Positions 9,465-16,279 are shown, counted from the first letter of the stretch. The stretch is 37,776 nt of DNA from Streptomyces sp. MZ04 (GCF_004684775.1 NZ_SRIC01000048.1:1-37776), one strand, 5' to 3'. Notes: generated from the letters alone by a model not told the origin. Program-made: numbers and translations.

Positions 9465-9546
9465 GGCGGTGTGCCCGAGCGGCCAAAGGGAGCAGACTGT
9501 AAATCTGCCGGCTCAGCCTTCCCAGGTTCGAATCCTGGCGCCGCCA
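9465..9546 (+). tRNA. tRNA-Tyr (GTA)
   Basis: 82-nt class II tRNA. Acceptor stem GGCGGTG pairs with CGCCGCC, the anticodon stem-loop GCAGA-CTGTAAA-TCTGC gives anticodon GTA, and a long variable arm precedes the T arm CCAGG-TTCGAAT-CCTGG. Discriminator base A; CCA is not encoded. Confidence 0.97.
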
Positions 9547-9555
9547 CGCGAAGGA

Positions 9556-9600
9556 GACCCTCTCCGATCTTGCGGAAACGCAAGACGGAGGGGGTCTTTT
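9556..9600 (+). terminator. Terminator of tRNA-Tyr
   Basis: Long hairpin with an 18-19-nt arm (GACCCTCTCCG... / ...CGGAGGGGGTC) broken by one bulge/mismatch, a GAAA tetraloop and a TTTT tract, starting 10 bp after the tRNA. Confidence 0.9.
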
Positions 9601-9614
9601 CGTACGCTGGGGCC

Positions 9615-9827
9615 ATGTCGTCCCGCCGCAGGAACTGCCCCGAGTGCCGCCGTGAAATCGCCGTCGTCGGAGGCCGGTTCGCCCGCCACGACCCGCCGGG
9701 CCCGCGCGGCAGCGGCGAGCTGATCTCCTGCCCGGGCTCCCGCAGACAAGCCCAGCTCGGCGCCGCACAGCCCGCTCTGGACGGCTACGTGGTGCCGGAG
9801 TTCCCCGGCCAGCTCCCGCTCTTCTGA
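9615..9827 (+). CDS. Small CxxC protein of unknown function
   Basis: 70-aa protein I cannot assign. It begins MSSRRRNCPECRREIAVV: a CPEC pair that could be half of a zinc site, with one more Cys (ISCPGS) about 30 residues later. The end is hydrophobic (YVVPEFPGQLPLF). Codon use is typical of the genome. There is no clear ribosome-binding site; TACGCT at 9603-9608 is a plausible -10 with its start point on the ATG, so the mRNA may be leaderless. It directly follows the tRNA-Tyr terminator. Confidence 0.65.
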   Translation: MSSRRRNCPECRREIAVVGGRFARHDPPGPRGSGELISCPGSRRQAQLGAAQPALDGYVVPEFPGQLPLF

Positions 9828-9898
9828 GGCGCTCACGCGGCCGCACAGGGCGTCCGGAGCCGCCGTCGCGGTCACGGCCGACGATCAGCGCCGCCCGA

Positions 9899-10273
9899 TC
9901 AGGGCTGTCGTACGTCCATCCGGCTCACCAGGCCCTCGGCGCGGAAGCTGTAGACATGCTCGACGGTCTTCGGCGCCCAGTGGTCGCCCGTCTCGTCCCG
10001 CAGCCCGGGCCGCACGGTCGCCACGACCCGGCGTCCGTCGTCGTCGAGCCGCAGCCGTTCCAGGTGCACCAGTGGGTGCATCACTGCGAACTGCCGTGCC
10101 CAGTAGGCCCGGACCTCCGCGATGCCGTGGGCGCGGGTGTTGTCCAGGAGATTCGGCCAGTCCACGTCGGGCGCCAGTGAGCGCGGTATGAACGCGTCGC
10201 GCTCATCCGTACTGAAGACGGCGTACATCTGCCGCAGCAGGGCTTCCTGCGCGGCCGGCACCTCGGCGGTCAT
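9899..10273 (-). CDS. SnoaL/NTF2-like protein
   Basis: 124-aa protein with the alpha+beta-barrel pattern of SnoaL/NTF2-like folds: N-terminal helix (QEALLRQMYAVF), DAFIPRSLAPDVDW, a helix with AEVRAYWARQFAVMHPLVHLE, then strands ending VEHVYSFRAEGLVSRMDV. Members include small isomerases, hydrolases and non-catalytic proteins, so no substrate can be named. ATG 10273 is chosen over an in-frame TTG at 10312 that would read through the upstream gene's end. The ribosome-binding region is a run of ten G (C10 on the + strand, 10278-10287). It lies 25 bp downstream of the NAD(P)-binding gene, probably one operon. Confidence 0.78.
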   Translation of the reverse strand: MTAEVPAAQEALLRQMYAVFSTDERDAFIPRSLAPDVDWPNLLDNTRAHGIAEVRAYWARQFAVMHPLVHLERLRLDDDGRRVVATVRPGLRDETGDHWAPKTVEHVYSFRAEGLVSRMDVRQP

Positions 10274-10277
10274 GGGT

Positions 10278-10287
10278 CCCCCCCCCC
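10278..10287 (-). repeat. Homopolymer G10 in a ribosome-binding region
   Basis: Ten C on the + strand (ten G in the mRNA) 4 bp upstream of the ATG of the SnoaL-like gene. No other Shine-Dalgarno is present, so the tract itself probably base-pairs with 16S rRNA. Confidence 0.8.
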
Positions 10288-10298
10288 GGAAGCCGACT

Positions 10299-10955
10299 TC
10301 AGTTCCCCGCAACGGACTTGACCGCCACGGACACCGGCGTGGAACCGCTGATCAGCTCCAGCGTCAGCCCCGCCGTCGCCGACGAGTCGACGAGCTCGGC
10401 GAGCACCGCGGCCACATCGTCACGCGGAATGGGCCCGCGTCCGGTCGATGCCTCCAGACGGACCAGACCGGTGCCCGCGTCGTCCGTCAGCATGCCGGGG
10501 CGCAGGATCGTCCAGTCCAGGGCCGCACGCCCGCGTACGTAGGCGTCGGCCTCGCCCTTGGCGCGGAGATAGGCGTCGAAGATGTCGTCGCCCTGGTGCG
10601 CCGGGTCCGCGCCCATGGACGACACGACTACGTAGCGCCGCACTCCGGCGCGCTCCGCCGCGTCCGCGAACAGCACGGCCGCGTCCCGGTCCACGGTGTT
10701 CTTGCGGTCGGCCCCGCTGCCCGGCCCGGCGCCCGCCGCGAACACGGCCGCGTCGGCGCCTTCCAGATGCCCCGCGACCTCCTCGACGGATGCCGACTCC
10801 AGGTCGCACAGGACCGCTTCGGCACCCGCCGCCCGCAGGTCGGCGTCCTGCCCGGCCTTGCGGACGATCCCGACCGCCACGTCACCCCGTGCGGCGAGCA
10901 ACCGCTCGAGCCGCAGCGCGATCTGACCATGACCTCCAGCGATGACAATGCGCAT
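10299..10955 (-). CDS. NAD(P)-binding Rossmann-fold protein (atypical SDR)
   Basis: 218-aa protein beginning MRIVIAGGHGQIALRLERLL, a GxxGxxA nucleotide-binding loop of the atypical/extended SDR group (NmrA, YwnB-like). It continues with AVFAAGAGPGSGADRKNTVDRD, RYVVVSSMGADP and LDWTILRPGMLTDD, the usual SDR-a5 arrangement; no classical YxxxK pair is obvious. Likely an NAD(P)-dependent reductase, epimerase or sensor with unknown substrate. The -10 TACGGT (10963-10968, minus strand) lies 7 bp from the ATG, so the transcript is probably leaderless. It is the first gene of a leftward pair with the SnoaL-like gene. Confidence 0.85.
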   Translation of the reverse strand: MRIVIAGGHGQIALRLERLLAARGDVAVGIVRKAGQDADLRAAGAEAVLCDLESASVEEVAGHLEGADAAVFAAGAGPGSGADRKNTVDRDAAVLFADAAERAGVRRYVVVSSMGADPAHQGDDIFDAYLRAKGEADAYVRGRAALDWTILRPGMLTDDAGTGLVRLEASTGRGPIPRDDVAAVLAELVDSSATAGLTLELISGSTPVSVAVKSVAGN

Positions 10956-11028
10956 GTCTCCGACCGTACGGCAGCACCCGCATGATCGCCCCGCGCGCGG
11001 GAGTCACGTCCCGAACGGACGCGCGCTC

Positions 11029-12324
11029 TCAGGACGGTTCGTCACCCTTCGGCCGCCCCGGCCCCGCCTTCTTCGCCCGCCCCTGCCGCGGCAGGTCGAG
11101 GGCCACGGCGGCAGCCGAATCGCAGTACTCCCGCACCGCGCTCGTCCGCGCCACCACGCGCCCCCGGTGCACCACGATGCGGCTGTACGCGAGCGACAGC
11201 GCGCCCGAGAGGTGATCGCCCCGCACCGCGAGGAGTTCGGCGGGGAATCCGGCCTCCACGCGGACCTCGGGGAGCCCCATGGCCGACCTGGCGGCCCCGC
11301 TCACCGCTCCGTACGCGTCCTCGGGGCGCAGCCCGCAGCGCGACGCGAGCAGGTAGGCGGCCTCCAGCGGGTCGCCGCGCCCCACCGGGTTCGACACGTC
11401 CCGCATGGCCCCGCTGCCGGCGGCCACCCGCACCCCCGCGGCCCGCAGCAGCCGCACCGGGGCGACCGCGCCGCGCCGGTCCACGCTCCCGCAGCCGCCC
11501 TGCGGCAGGCAGACCACGGTCACCCCGGCCGCCGCCAGCTGATCGGCGGTCCGCGCGGCCACGTCCGACGGCAGCCGGCCGAGCCCGCCGCACGGGCCGA
11601 TCGTCACCCCGGGCCGCAGCCCGCCCGCCATCGCGGCGAGCCGCCCGAGGCGCGCCGGATCGCTGCCGTCCGTGTGCAGGTCGACGGGGCAGCCGTGCTC
11701 CGCCGCGACCTCGAGCACCGCCTCCACGTACCCCGTCGGATCGGGGTCCAGATCGGGGCAGCCGCCCACTACGGAGGCGCCCATTTTCACCGCGTCCCGC
11801 AGCATCGCGAGACCGTCGGCACCGGCCACGCCGGTCAGCAGCCGGGGCACGGCCACGGCCGTCAGATCGACGAGCCCGCGCAGCGAACGCCGGGCCTGGA
11901 GCACCGCCTCCATCGGCGTGAGCCCCTGCACGTCGCCGATCCGCACATGCGAGCGCAGCGCCGTCGCGCCGTGCCCGAGCTGCAGCAGGGCCGCTTCGGT
12001 GGCCCGCCGCTGGACGTCCGGGAGGTCGTACGAGACCGGTCCTTCCGCGTCCGCCGACAGCGCGGTGTCGCTGTGCGCGTGCGGCTCGGCGGCCGCCGGG
12101 AGCAGGAGATAGCCGCCGAGGTCCACCCGCGCGGCGTGCGCGGTGAGGCTGCCCGCCGTGCCGACCGCTTCGATGCGCCCGGAGCCGAGCCGCACGTCCA
12201 CGGTCCGGCCGTCGGTCAGCCGGGCGCCGCAGAGCAGCAGCGCCGTGCTGTCGGGGGCGTCGTCACCGGAGGAGCCGGAACCGGACGAGCCGGAGGAGTG
12301 GGGCTGCGGCTGGCTGTCGGGCAT
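11029..12324 (-). CDS. Amidohydrolase/cytosine deaminase-like protein, probably degenerate
   Basis: 431-aa amidohydrolase-superfamily protein resembling CodA-type deaminases. After a Ser/Gly-rich leader (about 9-20) come the small beta-domain, the first metal motif PHAHSD (H82, H84), GASVVGGCPDLDPDP at about 182-196, DLHTDGSD (H217), and GSGAMRDVSNPVGRGDPLEA at about 303-321. By my alignment to E. coli CodA the positions of E217, H246 and D313 are occupied by G220, about P244 and G305, so the metal/catalytic set looks incomplete. The fold call is firm; activity is doubtful. ATG 12324 follows AGGAG; an in-frame start at 12450 would add an unlikely leader. Monocistronic. Confidence 0.82.
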   Translation of the reverse strand: MPDSQPQPHSSGSSGSGSSGDDAPDSTALLLCGARLTDGRTVDVRLGSGRIEAVGTAGSLTAHAARVDLGGYLLLPAAAEPHAHSDTALSADAEGPVSYDLPDVQRRATEAALLQLGHGATALRSHVRIGDVQGLTPMEAVLQARRSLRGLVDLTAVAVPRLLTGVAGADGLAMLRDAVKMGASVVGGCPDLDPDPTGYVEAVLEVAAEHGCPVDLHTDGSDPARLGRLAAMAGGLRPGVTIGPCGGLGRLPSDVAARTADQLAAAGVTVVCLPQGGCGSVDRRGAVAPVRLLRAAGVRVAAGSGAMRDVSNPVGRGDPLEAAYLLASRCGLRPEDAYGAVSGAARSAMGLPEVRVEAGFPAELLAVRGDHLSGALSLAYSRIVVHRGRVVARTSAVREYCDSAAAVALDLPRQGRAKKAGPGRPKGDEPS

Positions 12325-12568
12325 CGCGCTCCTGAGGTTCGGGGGCGGCTGCGGTCCTGGCGGCACGGCGTACCCGATCAGGACGTCCAAGATCACGCAG
12401 CGTGGGTCGAGCCTAGGACGACGACCGGCCCTCTTCGAGGAGGAGCGCAATAGTCGTACCGGTGTGGTGCGAGGCGTTCCACGGGTGTTCCGAGAGGCGC
12501 TGAAGTGACGTGGTGAGACGGCTGAGGCGGCCTTCCCGATGCCCCCGGACAGCCCTGGCGAAACGGAT

Positions 12569-12596
12569 TTGGGCGATCGGCGACCAACCGTGTAAT
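12569..12596 (+). promoter_or_regulatory. Promoter for the tRNA-Thr/tRNA-Met/rpmG unit
   Basis: TTGGGC (12569-12574), 16-nt spacer, TGTAAT (12591-12596); TAATGT at 12593-12598 with an 18-nt spacer also fits. The mature tRNA-Thr starts 13 bp after the -10. Confidence 0.55.
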
Positions 12597-12609
12597 GTCT
12601 TCATCGCTC

Positions 12610-12682
12610 GCCCCAATAGCTCAGTCGGTAGAGCGTCTCCATGGTAAGGAGAAGGTCTGCGGTTCGATTCCGCATTGGGGCT
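12610..12682 (+). tRNA. tRNA-Thr (GGT)
   Basis: 73 nt. Acceptor GCCCCAA/TTGGGGC, D arm GCTC...GAGC, anticodon loop with GGT (CATGGTA), T loop TTCGATT. Discriminator T; no encoded CCA. Separated from tRNA-Met by 47 bp. Confidence 0.97.
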
Positions 12683-12729
12683 CTGATGTCGATTGATCCT
12701 CGCCTTCGGGCGGGGGGACCCGGCATCGC

Positions 12730-12802
12730 AGCGGTGTAGCTCAGTCGGTAGAGCAAGCGGCTCATAATCGCTGTGTCACCGGTTCAAGTCCGGTCACCGC
12801 TA
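12730..12802 (+). tRNA. tRNA-Met (CAT)
   Basis: 73 nt. Acceptor AGCGGTG/CACCGCT, anticodon loop CTCATAA, T loop TTCAAGT. The A1-T72 pair is part of a fully paired acceptor and the D-arm is elongator-like; an initiator tRNA would have an unpaired 1-72 position and GGG/CCC anticodon-stem pairs, which are absent. So this is an elongator tRNA-Met. Confidence 0.95.
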
Positions 12803-12810
12803 CTACTAGT

Positions 12811-12853
12811 AGTAGCCGATTGTGGGGTCGGTCCTCCGATCGGCTACTCTTTT
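12811..12853 (+). terminator. Terminator/attenuator between tRNA-Met and rpmG
   Basis: Perfect 10-bp stem AGTAGCCGAT / ATCGGCTACT (12811-12820 and 12839-12848), an 18-nt loop and a CTTTT tract. It lies 8 bp beyond the tRNA and 41 bp before rpmG, so it should terminate much of the tRNA transcription. Confidence 0.75.
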
Positions 12854-12893
12854 ATGCGTTCATCCGTCCACCCGTCCGTCAAGGAGCACTCAC

Positions 12894-13058
12894 GTGGCTG
12901 CCACAGACGTCCGCCCGAAGATCACGCTGGCCTGCGTGGAGTGCAAGGAGCGGAACTACATCACCAAGAAGAACCGGCGTAACGACCCGGACCGTCTTGA
13001 GATGAAGAAGCACTGCCCGCGCTGCAACGCGCACACTGCGCACCGCGAAACGCGCTAA
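12894..13058 (+). CDS. rpmG: 50S ribosomal protein L33 (zinc-binding form)
   Basis: 54-aa L33 of the large ribosomal subunit. It starts at GTG 12894 ([20 protein letters not shown]), 7 bp after AAGGAG (12881-12886); the longer frame starting at 12822 would run through the upstream hairpin. Two CxxC pairs (CVEC near 14 and CPRC near 43) mark the C+ form, expected to bind zinc. Streptomycetes usually also carry a C- paralogue elsewhere. Its neighbours (MaoC-type pair downstream) match the mycobacterial rpmG-hadA-hadB order. Confidence 0.97.
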   Translation: MAATDVRPKITLACVECKERNYITKKNRRNDPDRLEMKKHCPRCNAHTAHRETR

Positions 13059-13070
13059 ACACAGGCTCGT

Positions 13071-13109
13071 ACACGAGGCCGTCCCCGATTGTTGGGGGCG
13101 GCCTCGTGT
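13071..13109 (+). terminator. Terminator after rpmG
   Basis: 16-bp stem ACACGAGGCCGTCCCC / GGGGGCGGCCTCGTGT (13071-13086 and 13094-13109) with one G-T wobble and a 7-nt loop, 12 bp after the rpmG stop, followed by CGTTT. Confidence 0.9.
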
Positions 13110-13142
13110 CGTTTACCCCAACCTGCAGGAGGTGCCGAGTCC

Positions 13143-13607
13143 ATGGCGCTCGACCAGTCCTTCGTGGGGCGGTCCTACCCGCCCACCGACCCCTATGAGG
13201 TCGGCCGGGAGAAGATCCGTGAGTTCGCCGAGGCGGTGGGCGACGCGAATCCCGCGTACACCGACGCGGAAGCGGCCAAGGCTTTCGGCCACTCCGATGT
13301 GATCGCCCCGCCGACTTTTGTGTTTGCGATCACTTTCAAGGCCGCGGGCCAGGTCATCGAGGACCCGCAGCTGGGGCTCGACTACAGCCGCGTCGTGCAC
13401 GGCGACCAGAAGTTCGCGTACACCCGGCCGGTGCGCGCGGGGGACCGCCTGGCGGTCACCTCGACCATCGAGGCCATCAAGTCCATGGCGGGCAACGACA
13501 TCCTGGACATCCGCGGTGAGGTCCACGACGAGGCCGGCGAGCACGTCGTGACCGCGTGGACCAAGCTCGTCGCGCGTGCGGCGGAGCCCGCGGCAGAGGA
13601 AGTGTGA
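13143..13607 (+). CDS. MaoC-type dehydratase subunit, HadA-like
   Basis: 154-aa hot-dog-fold protein of the MaoC/FAS1-like dehydratase family, closest in pattern to mycobacterial HadA. It has FVGRSYPPTDPYEVGREKIR at the start, then AEAVGDANPAYTD and VIAPPTFVFAI. The hydratase-2 His is absent (GDANPAY where catalytic subunits have DxNPIH), so it should act as the acyl-binding partner of the downstream HadB-like subunit. Expected role is (3R)-hydroxyacyl thioester dehydration, probably in fatty acid synthesis because streptomycetes lack mycolic acids (inference). AGGAGG at 13127-13132 supports ATG 13143. Confidence 0.88.
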   Translation: MALDQSFVGRSYPPTDPYEVGREKIREFAEAVGDANPAYTDAEAAKAFGHSDVIAPPTFVFAITFKAAGQVIEDPQLGLDYSRVVHGDQKFAYTRPVRAGDRLAVTSTIEAIKSMAGNDILDIRGEVHDEAGEHVVTAWTKLVARAAEPAAEEV

Positions 13608-13611
13608 GGCG

Positions 13612-14040
13612 ATGACGGCGAAGGTTTCGTACGAGAGCGTCGAGGTCGGCACCGAGCTGCCGGCCCAGAGCTTCCCCGTGACGCGCGCCACGCTCGTGCG
13701 GTACGCGGGCGCCTCCGGTGACTTCAACCCGATCCACTGGAACGAGAAGTTCGCGGTCGAGGTCGGTCTGCCCGACGTCATCGCGCACGGCATGTTCACC
13801 ATGGCCGAGGCGATCCGCGTCGTGACGGACTGGGCGGGTGACCCGGCCGCCGTCGTCGAGTACGGCGTGCGCTTCACCAAGCCCGTCGTGGTCCCGAACG
13901 ACGACAAGGGCGCGCTGATCGAGGTCAGTGGCAAAGTCGCCCAGAAGCTGGACGACAACCGGGTCCGGGTGGACCTGGTCGCGAAGAGCGGGGACCAGAA
14001 GGTCCTTGGCATGTCCCGTGCCGTGGTCCAGCTCGCCTGA
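13612..14040 (+). CDS. MaoC-type dehydratase catalytic subunit, HadB-like
   Basis: 142-aa hot-dog-fold protein with the intact hydratase-2 motif YAGASGDFNPIHWNEKFA (catalytic Asp and His) and GLPDVIAHGMFTM. Together with the preceding subunit it should form a heterodimeric (3R)-hydroxyacyl-ACP dehydratase like mycobacterial HadAB. The start ATG 13612 lies 4 bp after the HadA-like stop, with the ribosome-binding site GAGGAAGTG inside the upstream gene, so the two are co-translated. A strong terminator follows, and no HadC-like third gene is present here. Confidence 0.9.
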   Translation: MTAKVSYESVEVGTELPAQSFPVTRATLVRYAGASGDFNPIHWNEKFAVEVGLPDVIAHGMFTMAEAIRVVTDWAGDPAAVVEYGVRFTKPVVVPNDDKGALIEVSGKVAQKLDDNRVRVDLVAKSGDQKVLGMSRAVVQLA

Positions 14041-14060
14041 CCCTCGTACGGCTTGAAGGG

Positions 14061-14100
14061 GTAAGGGGTATCCGCCATGGGCGGATGCCCCTTACTTGTT
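14061..14100 (+). terminator. Terminator after the HadAB-like pair
   Basis: 16-bp stem (GTAAGGGGTATCCGCC / GGCGGATGCCCCTTAC, 14061-14076 and 14080-14095) with one wobble pair and a 3-nt loop, then TTGTT. Confidence 0.88.
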
Positions 14101-14148
14101 GGCCTACCTGCGCGCCGCTTGCCCGCCGACTTGCTCGCCGAGCCGCCC

Positions 14149-14178
14149 TTGACGTAGGTAGTGATTGGCCACTAACTT
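14149..14178 (+). promoter_or_regulatory. Promoter of the TetR gene at 14185 (leaderless)
   Basis: TTGACG (14149-14154), 18-nt spacer, TAACTT (14173-14178). The expected start point is at or next to the ATG at 14185, so the mRNA is probably leaderless. The operator at 14157-14176 fills the spacer and overlaps the -10. Confidence 0.6.
14157..14176. promoter_or_regulatory. Candidate TetR operator 1
   Basis: Imperfect palindrome TAGTG...CACTA. Its reverse complement matches the operator at 14782-14801 in about 15 of 20 positions, including GTTAGT and CAAT. Placement over the TetR promoter predicts autorepression. Confidence 0.6.
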
Positions 14179-14184
14179 AGCCAC

Positions 14185-14742
14185 ATGGTCAGGATGAGCG
14201 CAGAAGAGCGACGCGAGAGCGTCATTCGCGCGGCGATGATCGAGTTCGCCCGTGGTGGCTACAACGGCACTTCCACCGAGGTGATCGCCAAGCGGGTGGG
14301 TGTCTCGCAGCCGTATCTCTTCCGCCTCTTTCCGGGGAAGCAGGCCATCTTCCTCGCCGCGTCCGGGCGCTGCTGCCAGGAGATCACCGAGGTCTTCAGG
14401 AAGGCGGCCGAGGGGCTCGAGGGGGAGGAGGCGCTGCATGCCATGGGCGGGGCCTATCAGGCGCTCATCGCCGACGACCCGGACAAGCTGCTCATGCAGA
14501 TGCAGATGTACGTCGCCGTGGCCTCCGCGGAGGCGTCCGGTGACCGGGAGTTCGGCGAGGCGCTGCGGGCCGGCTGGATGAAGATGTACGACACGGTCCG
14601 TCTCGCTCTGGGGACGGATGCCGACGAGACGACCCAATTTCTTGCCTACGGGATGCTGATCAACGTCCTGGTGTCGATGGGGTTCCGACCCGACCACCGG
14701 GTGTGGACCGGCTTCTACGAGTCGGCGCAGCCCAAGAAGTAA
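14185..14742 (+). CDS. TetR/AcrR family regulator
   Basis: 185-aa one-component repressor. The N-terminal helix-turn-helix occupies about residues 10-57 (RRESVIRAAMIEFARGGYNG, TSTEVIAKRVGVSQPYLFRLF); the C-terminal ligand-binding domain is all-helical with several Met residues (LLMQMQMYVAVASAEA). It precedes a DHA2 efflux gene in the same orientation with a matching operator in front of each, so it most likely controls itself and the pump and is released by a pump substrate (inference). ATG 14185 is preferred because the promoter start point falls on it; ATG 14194 is an alternative. Confidence 0.93.
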   Translation: MVRMSAEERRESVIRAAMIEFARGGYNGTSTEVIAKRVGVSQPYLFRLFPGKQAIFLAASGRCCQEITEVFRKAAEGLEGEEALHAMGGAYQALIADDPDKLLMQMQMYVAVASAEASGDREFGEALRAGWMKMYDTVRLALGTDADETTQFLAYGMLINVLVSMGFRPDHRVWTGFYESAQPKK

Positions 14743-14781
14743 GTCGCGCGTGGCGGGGGGCGTGCTTGTGCGCCCAGAGAA

Positions 14782-14801
14782 GTTAGTCATCAATAACTAA
14801 C
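14782..14801. promoter_or_regulatory. Candidate TetR operator 2, upstream of the DHA2 pump
   Basis: GTTAGT and ACTAAC arms separated by 8 bp, 14 bp before the DHA2 ATG and overlapping the likely promoter/leader region. Similar to operator 1 on the opposite strand. Confidence 0.65.
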
Positions 14802-14814
14802 CACAGGGGAAGCA

Positions 14815-16254
14815 ATGTCACAGCAGACAGCACGGCGCGGGGGAGCAGCCTGGACCCTCGCCATCACCAGCGTCGCCGGATTCATGGCGGCCCTCGACAA
14901 TCTCGTCGTCACCACCGCTCTGCCCGCCATCCGCGAGGACTTCGGGGGAGCGCTGCACGACCTCGAATGGACGGTGAGCGCCTACACCCTCACCTTCGCC
15001 GTGCTGCTGATGTTCGGCGCGGCCCTGGGCGACCGCTTCGGGCGCCGCAGGCTCTTCATCGCCGGCCTCGCGGTCTTCACCGGAGCCTCCGCCGCCGCGG
15101 CCCTCGCGCCCGGCATCGATGCGCTGATCGCCGCCCGCGCGGTCCAGGGCGTCGGCGCCGCGATCATGATGCCGCTGACGCTGACCCTCCTGACGGCGGC
15201 CGTGCCGGTGGCCAAGCGCGGGATGGCGTACGGCATATGGGGCGCCGTCAACGGCCTCGCGGTCGCCAGCGGTCCGCTCATCGGCGGCAGCCTCACCGAG
15301 CACGTGTCCTGGCAGTGGATCTTCTGGCTGAACGTCCCGCTCGGCCTCGCGGTGCTGCCGCTGGCCCGGCTGCGCCTCTCCGAGTCGTACGGCACCGGAG
15401 CGCCGCTCGACATCACCGGAACGCTGCTGGCCAGCGGCGGGCTCTTCGGGATCGTGTACGCGCTCATCCGCGGCAACATCGACGGCTGGACCAGTGCGAC
15501 CGTCCTCGCCGGTCTGATCGGCGGCGGCGCGCTCCTCGCCCTCTTCGTGCGCCACGGCATCCGCAGCGAGAACCCGATGCTGCCCATGCGGCTCTTCCGT
15601 AGTCGTGCCTTCTCCGCGATCAACGCCGCGAGCCTGCTGATGTTCGTCGGGATGTTCGGCTCGATCTTCCTGCTCAGCCAGTTCCTGCAGAACGTCGTCG
15701 GCTACTCGCCCACCGAGGCGGGCCTGCGGATGCTCCCCTGGACCGGTATGCCGATGATCGTCTCTCCCATCGCGGCCTATCTCGCGGACCGGTTCGGTGG
15801 CCGCCCCGTCGTCACCGCCGGCCTCGCGCTCCAGGCCATCGGCCTCGCCTGGTTCGCGGTCATCGTGGAGCCCGACATGTCGTACGCCGCCCAACTGCCC
15901 GCCCTGATCATCAGCGGGGTCGGCATGGCGCTGTACTTCGCCCCCGCCGCGAACCTGGTGATGTCCAGCGTCCGCCCGTCCGAGCAGGGCATCGCGTCCG
16001 GCGCCAACAACGCCCTGCGTGAGGTCGGCGGCGCCCTCGGCATCGCGATCCTCGCCGCGGTCTTCTCCGCCCAGGGCGGCTACGAGTCCGCCCAGCGCTT
16101 CGTGGACGGCCTCGGGCCCGCGCTGTGGGTCGGCGCCGCCTTGGTCGGCGTCGGCGCGGTGGCGGCCGCGCTGCTCCCGGGGCGGACCGTGACCGGGAAG
16201 CCGGCCGACGCCGTACAGGCCGCGGCCGAGGAGCGCACTCCGGCCGGCGTCTGA
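14815..16254 (+). CDS. DHA2-family MFS drug exporter
   Basis: 479-aa major facilitator with about 14 predicted helices, of the EmrB/QacA type. Visible motifs: the D1-like helix MAALDNLVVTTALPAIREDF, motif A GAALGDRFGRRR near residue 68, RAVQGVGAAIMMPLTLTLL, and motif C NGLAVASGPLIGG near 145. It probably exports drugs or other hydrophobic compounds by proton antiport; the substrate is unknown. A GGGGA ribosome-binding site precedes ATG 14815. It lies 72 bp downstream of its likely regulator and ends in a strong terminator. Confidence 0.95.
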   Translation: MSQQTARRGGAAWTLAITSVAGFMAALDNLVVTTALPAIREDFGGALHDLEWTVSAYTLTFAVLLMFGAALGDRFGRRRLFIAGLAVFTGASAAAALAPGIDALIAARAVQGVGAAIMMPLTLTLLTAAVPVAKRGMAYGIWGAVNGLAVASGPLIGGSLTEHVSWQWIFWLNVPLGLAVLPLARLRLSESYGTGAPLDITGTLLASGGLFGIVYALIRGNIDGWTSATVLAGLIGGGALLALFVRHGIRSENPMLPMRLFRSRAFSAINAASLLMFVGMFGSIFLLSQFLQNVVGYSPTEAGLRMLPWTGMPMIVSPIAAYLADRFGGRPVVTAGLALQAIGLAWFAVIVEPDMSYAAQLPALIISGVGMALYFAPAANLVMSSVRPSEQGIASGANNALREVGGALGIAILAAVFSAQGGYESAQRFVDGLGPALWVGAALVGVGAVAAALLPGRTVTGKPADAVQAAAEERTPAGV

Positions 16255-16279
16255 ACCGGCTCCGGCCCGCCTCACTCCC

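Noticed and set aside
9465..9546. tRNA-Tyr as an integration (attachment) site
   Set aside because: No integrase, duplicated tRNA 3' end or foreign-looking DNA is nearby; the flanks are ordinary core genes.
10942..12453. 503-codon plus-strand frame opposite the amidohydrolase gene
   Set aside because: Arg/Pro/His/Gly-rich translation without any motif; the minus-strand frame has the recognisable amidohydrolase fold.
12773..13005. Alternative reading frames and longer N-termini around rpmG
   Set aside because: They start within tRNA-Met or the terminator, whereas GTG 12894 has AAGGAG and gives the exact L33 N-terminus.
12894..13058. Zur-regulated zinc-free L33
   Set aside because: Both CxxC pairs are present, so this is the zinc-binding form, which is not the one usually controlled by zinc starvation.
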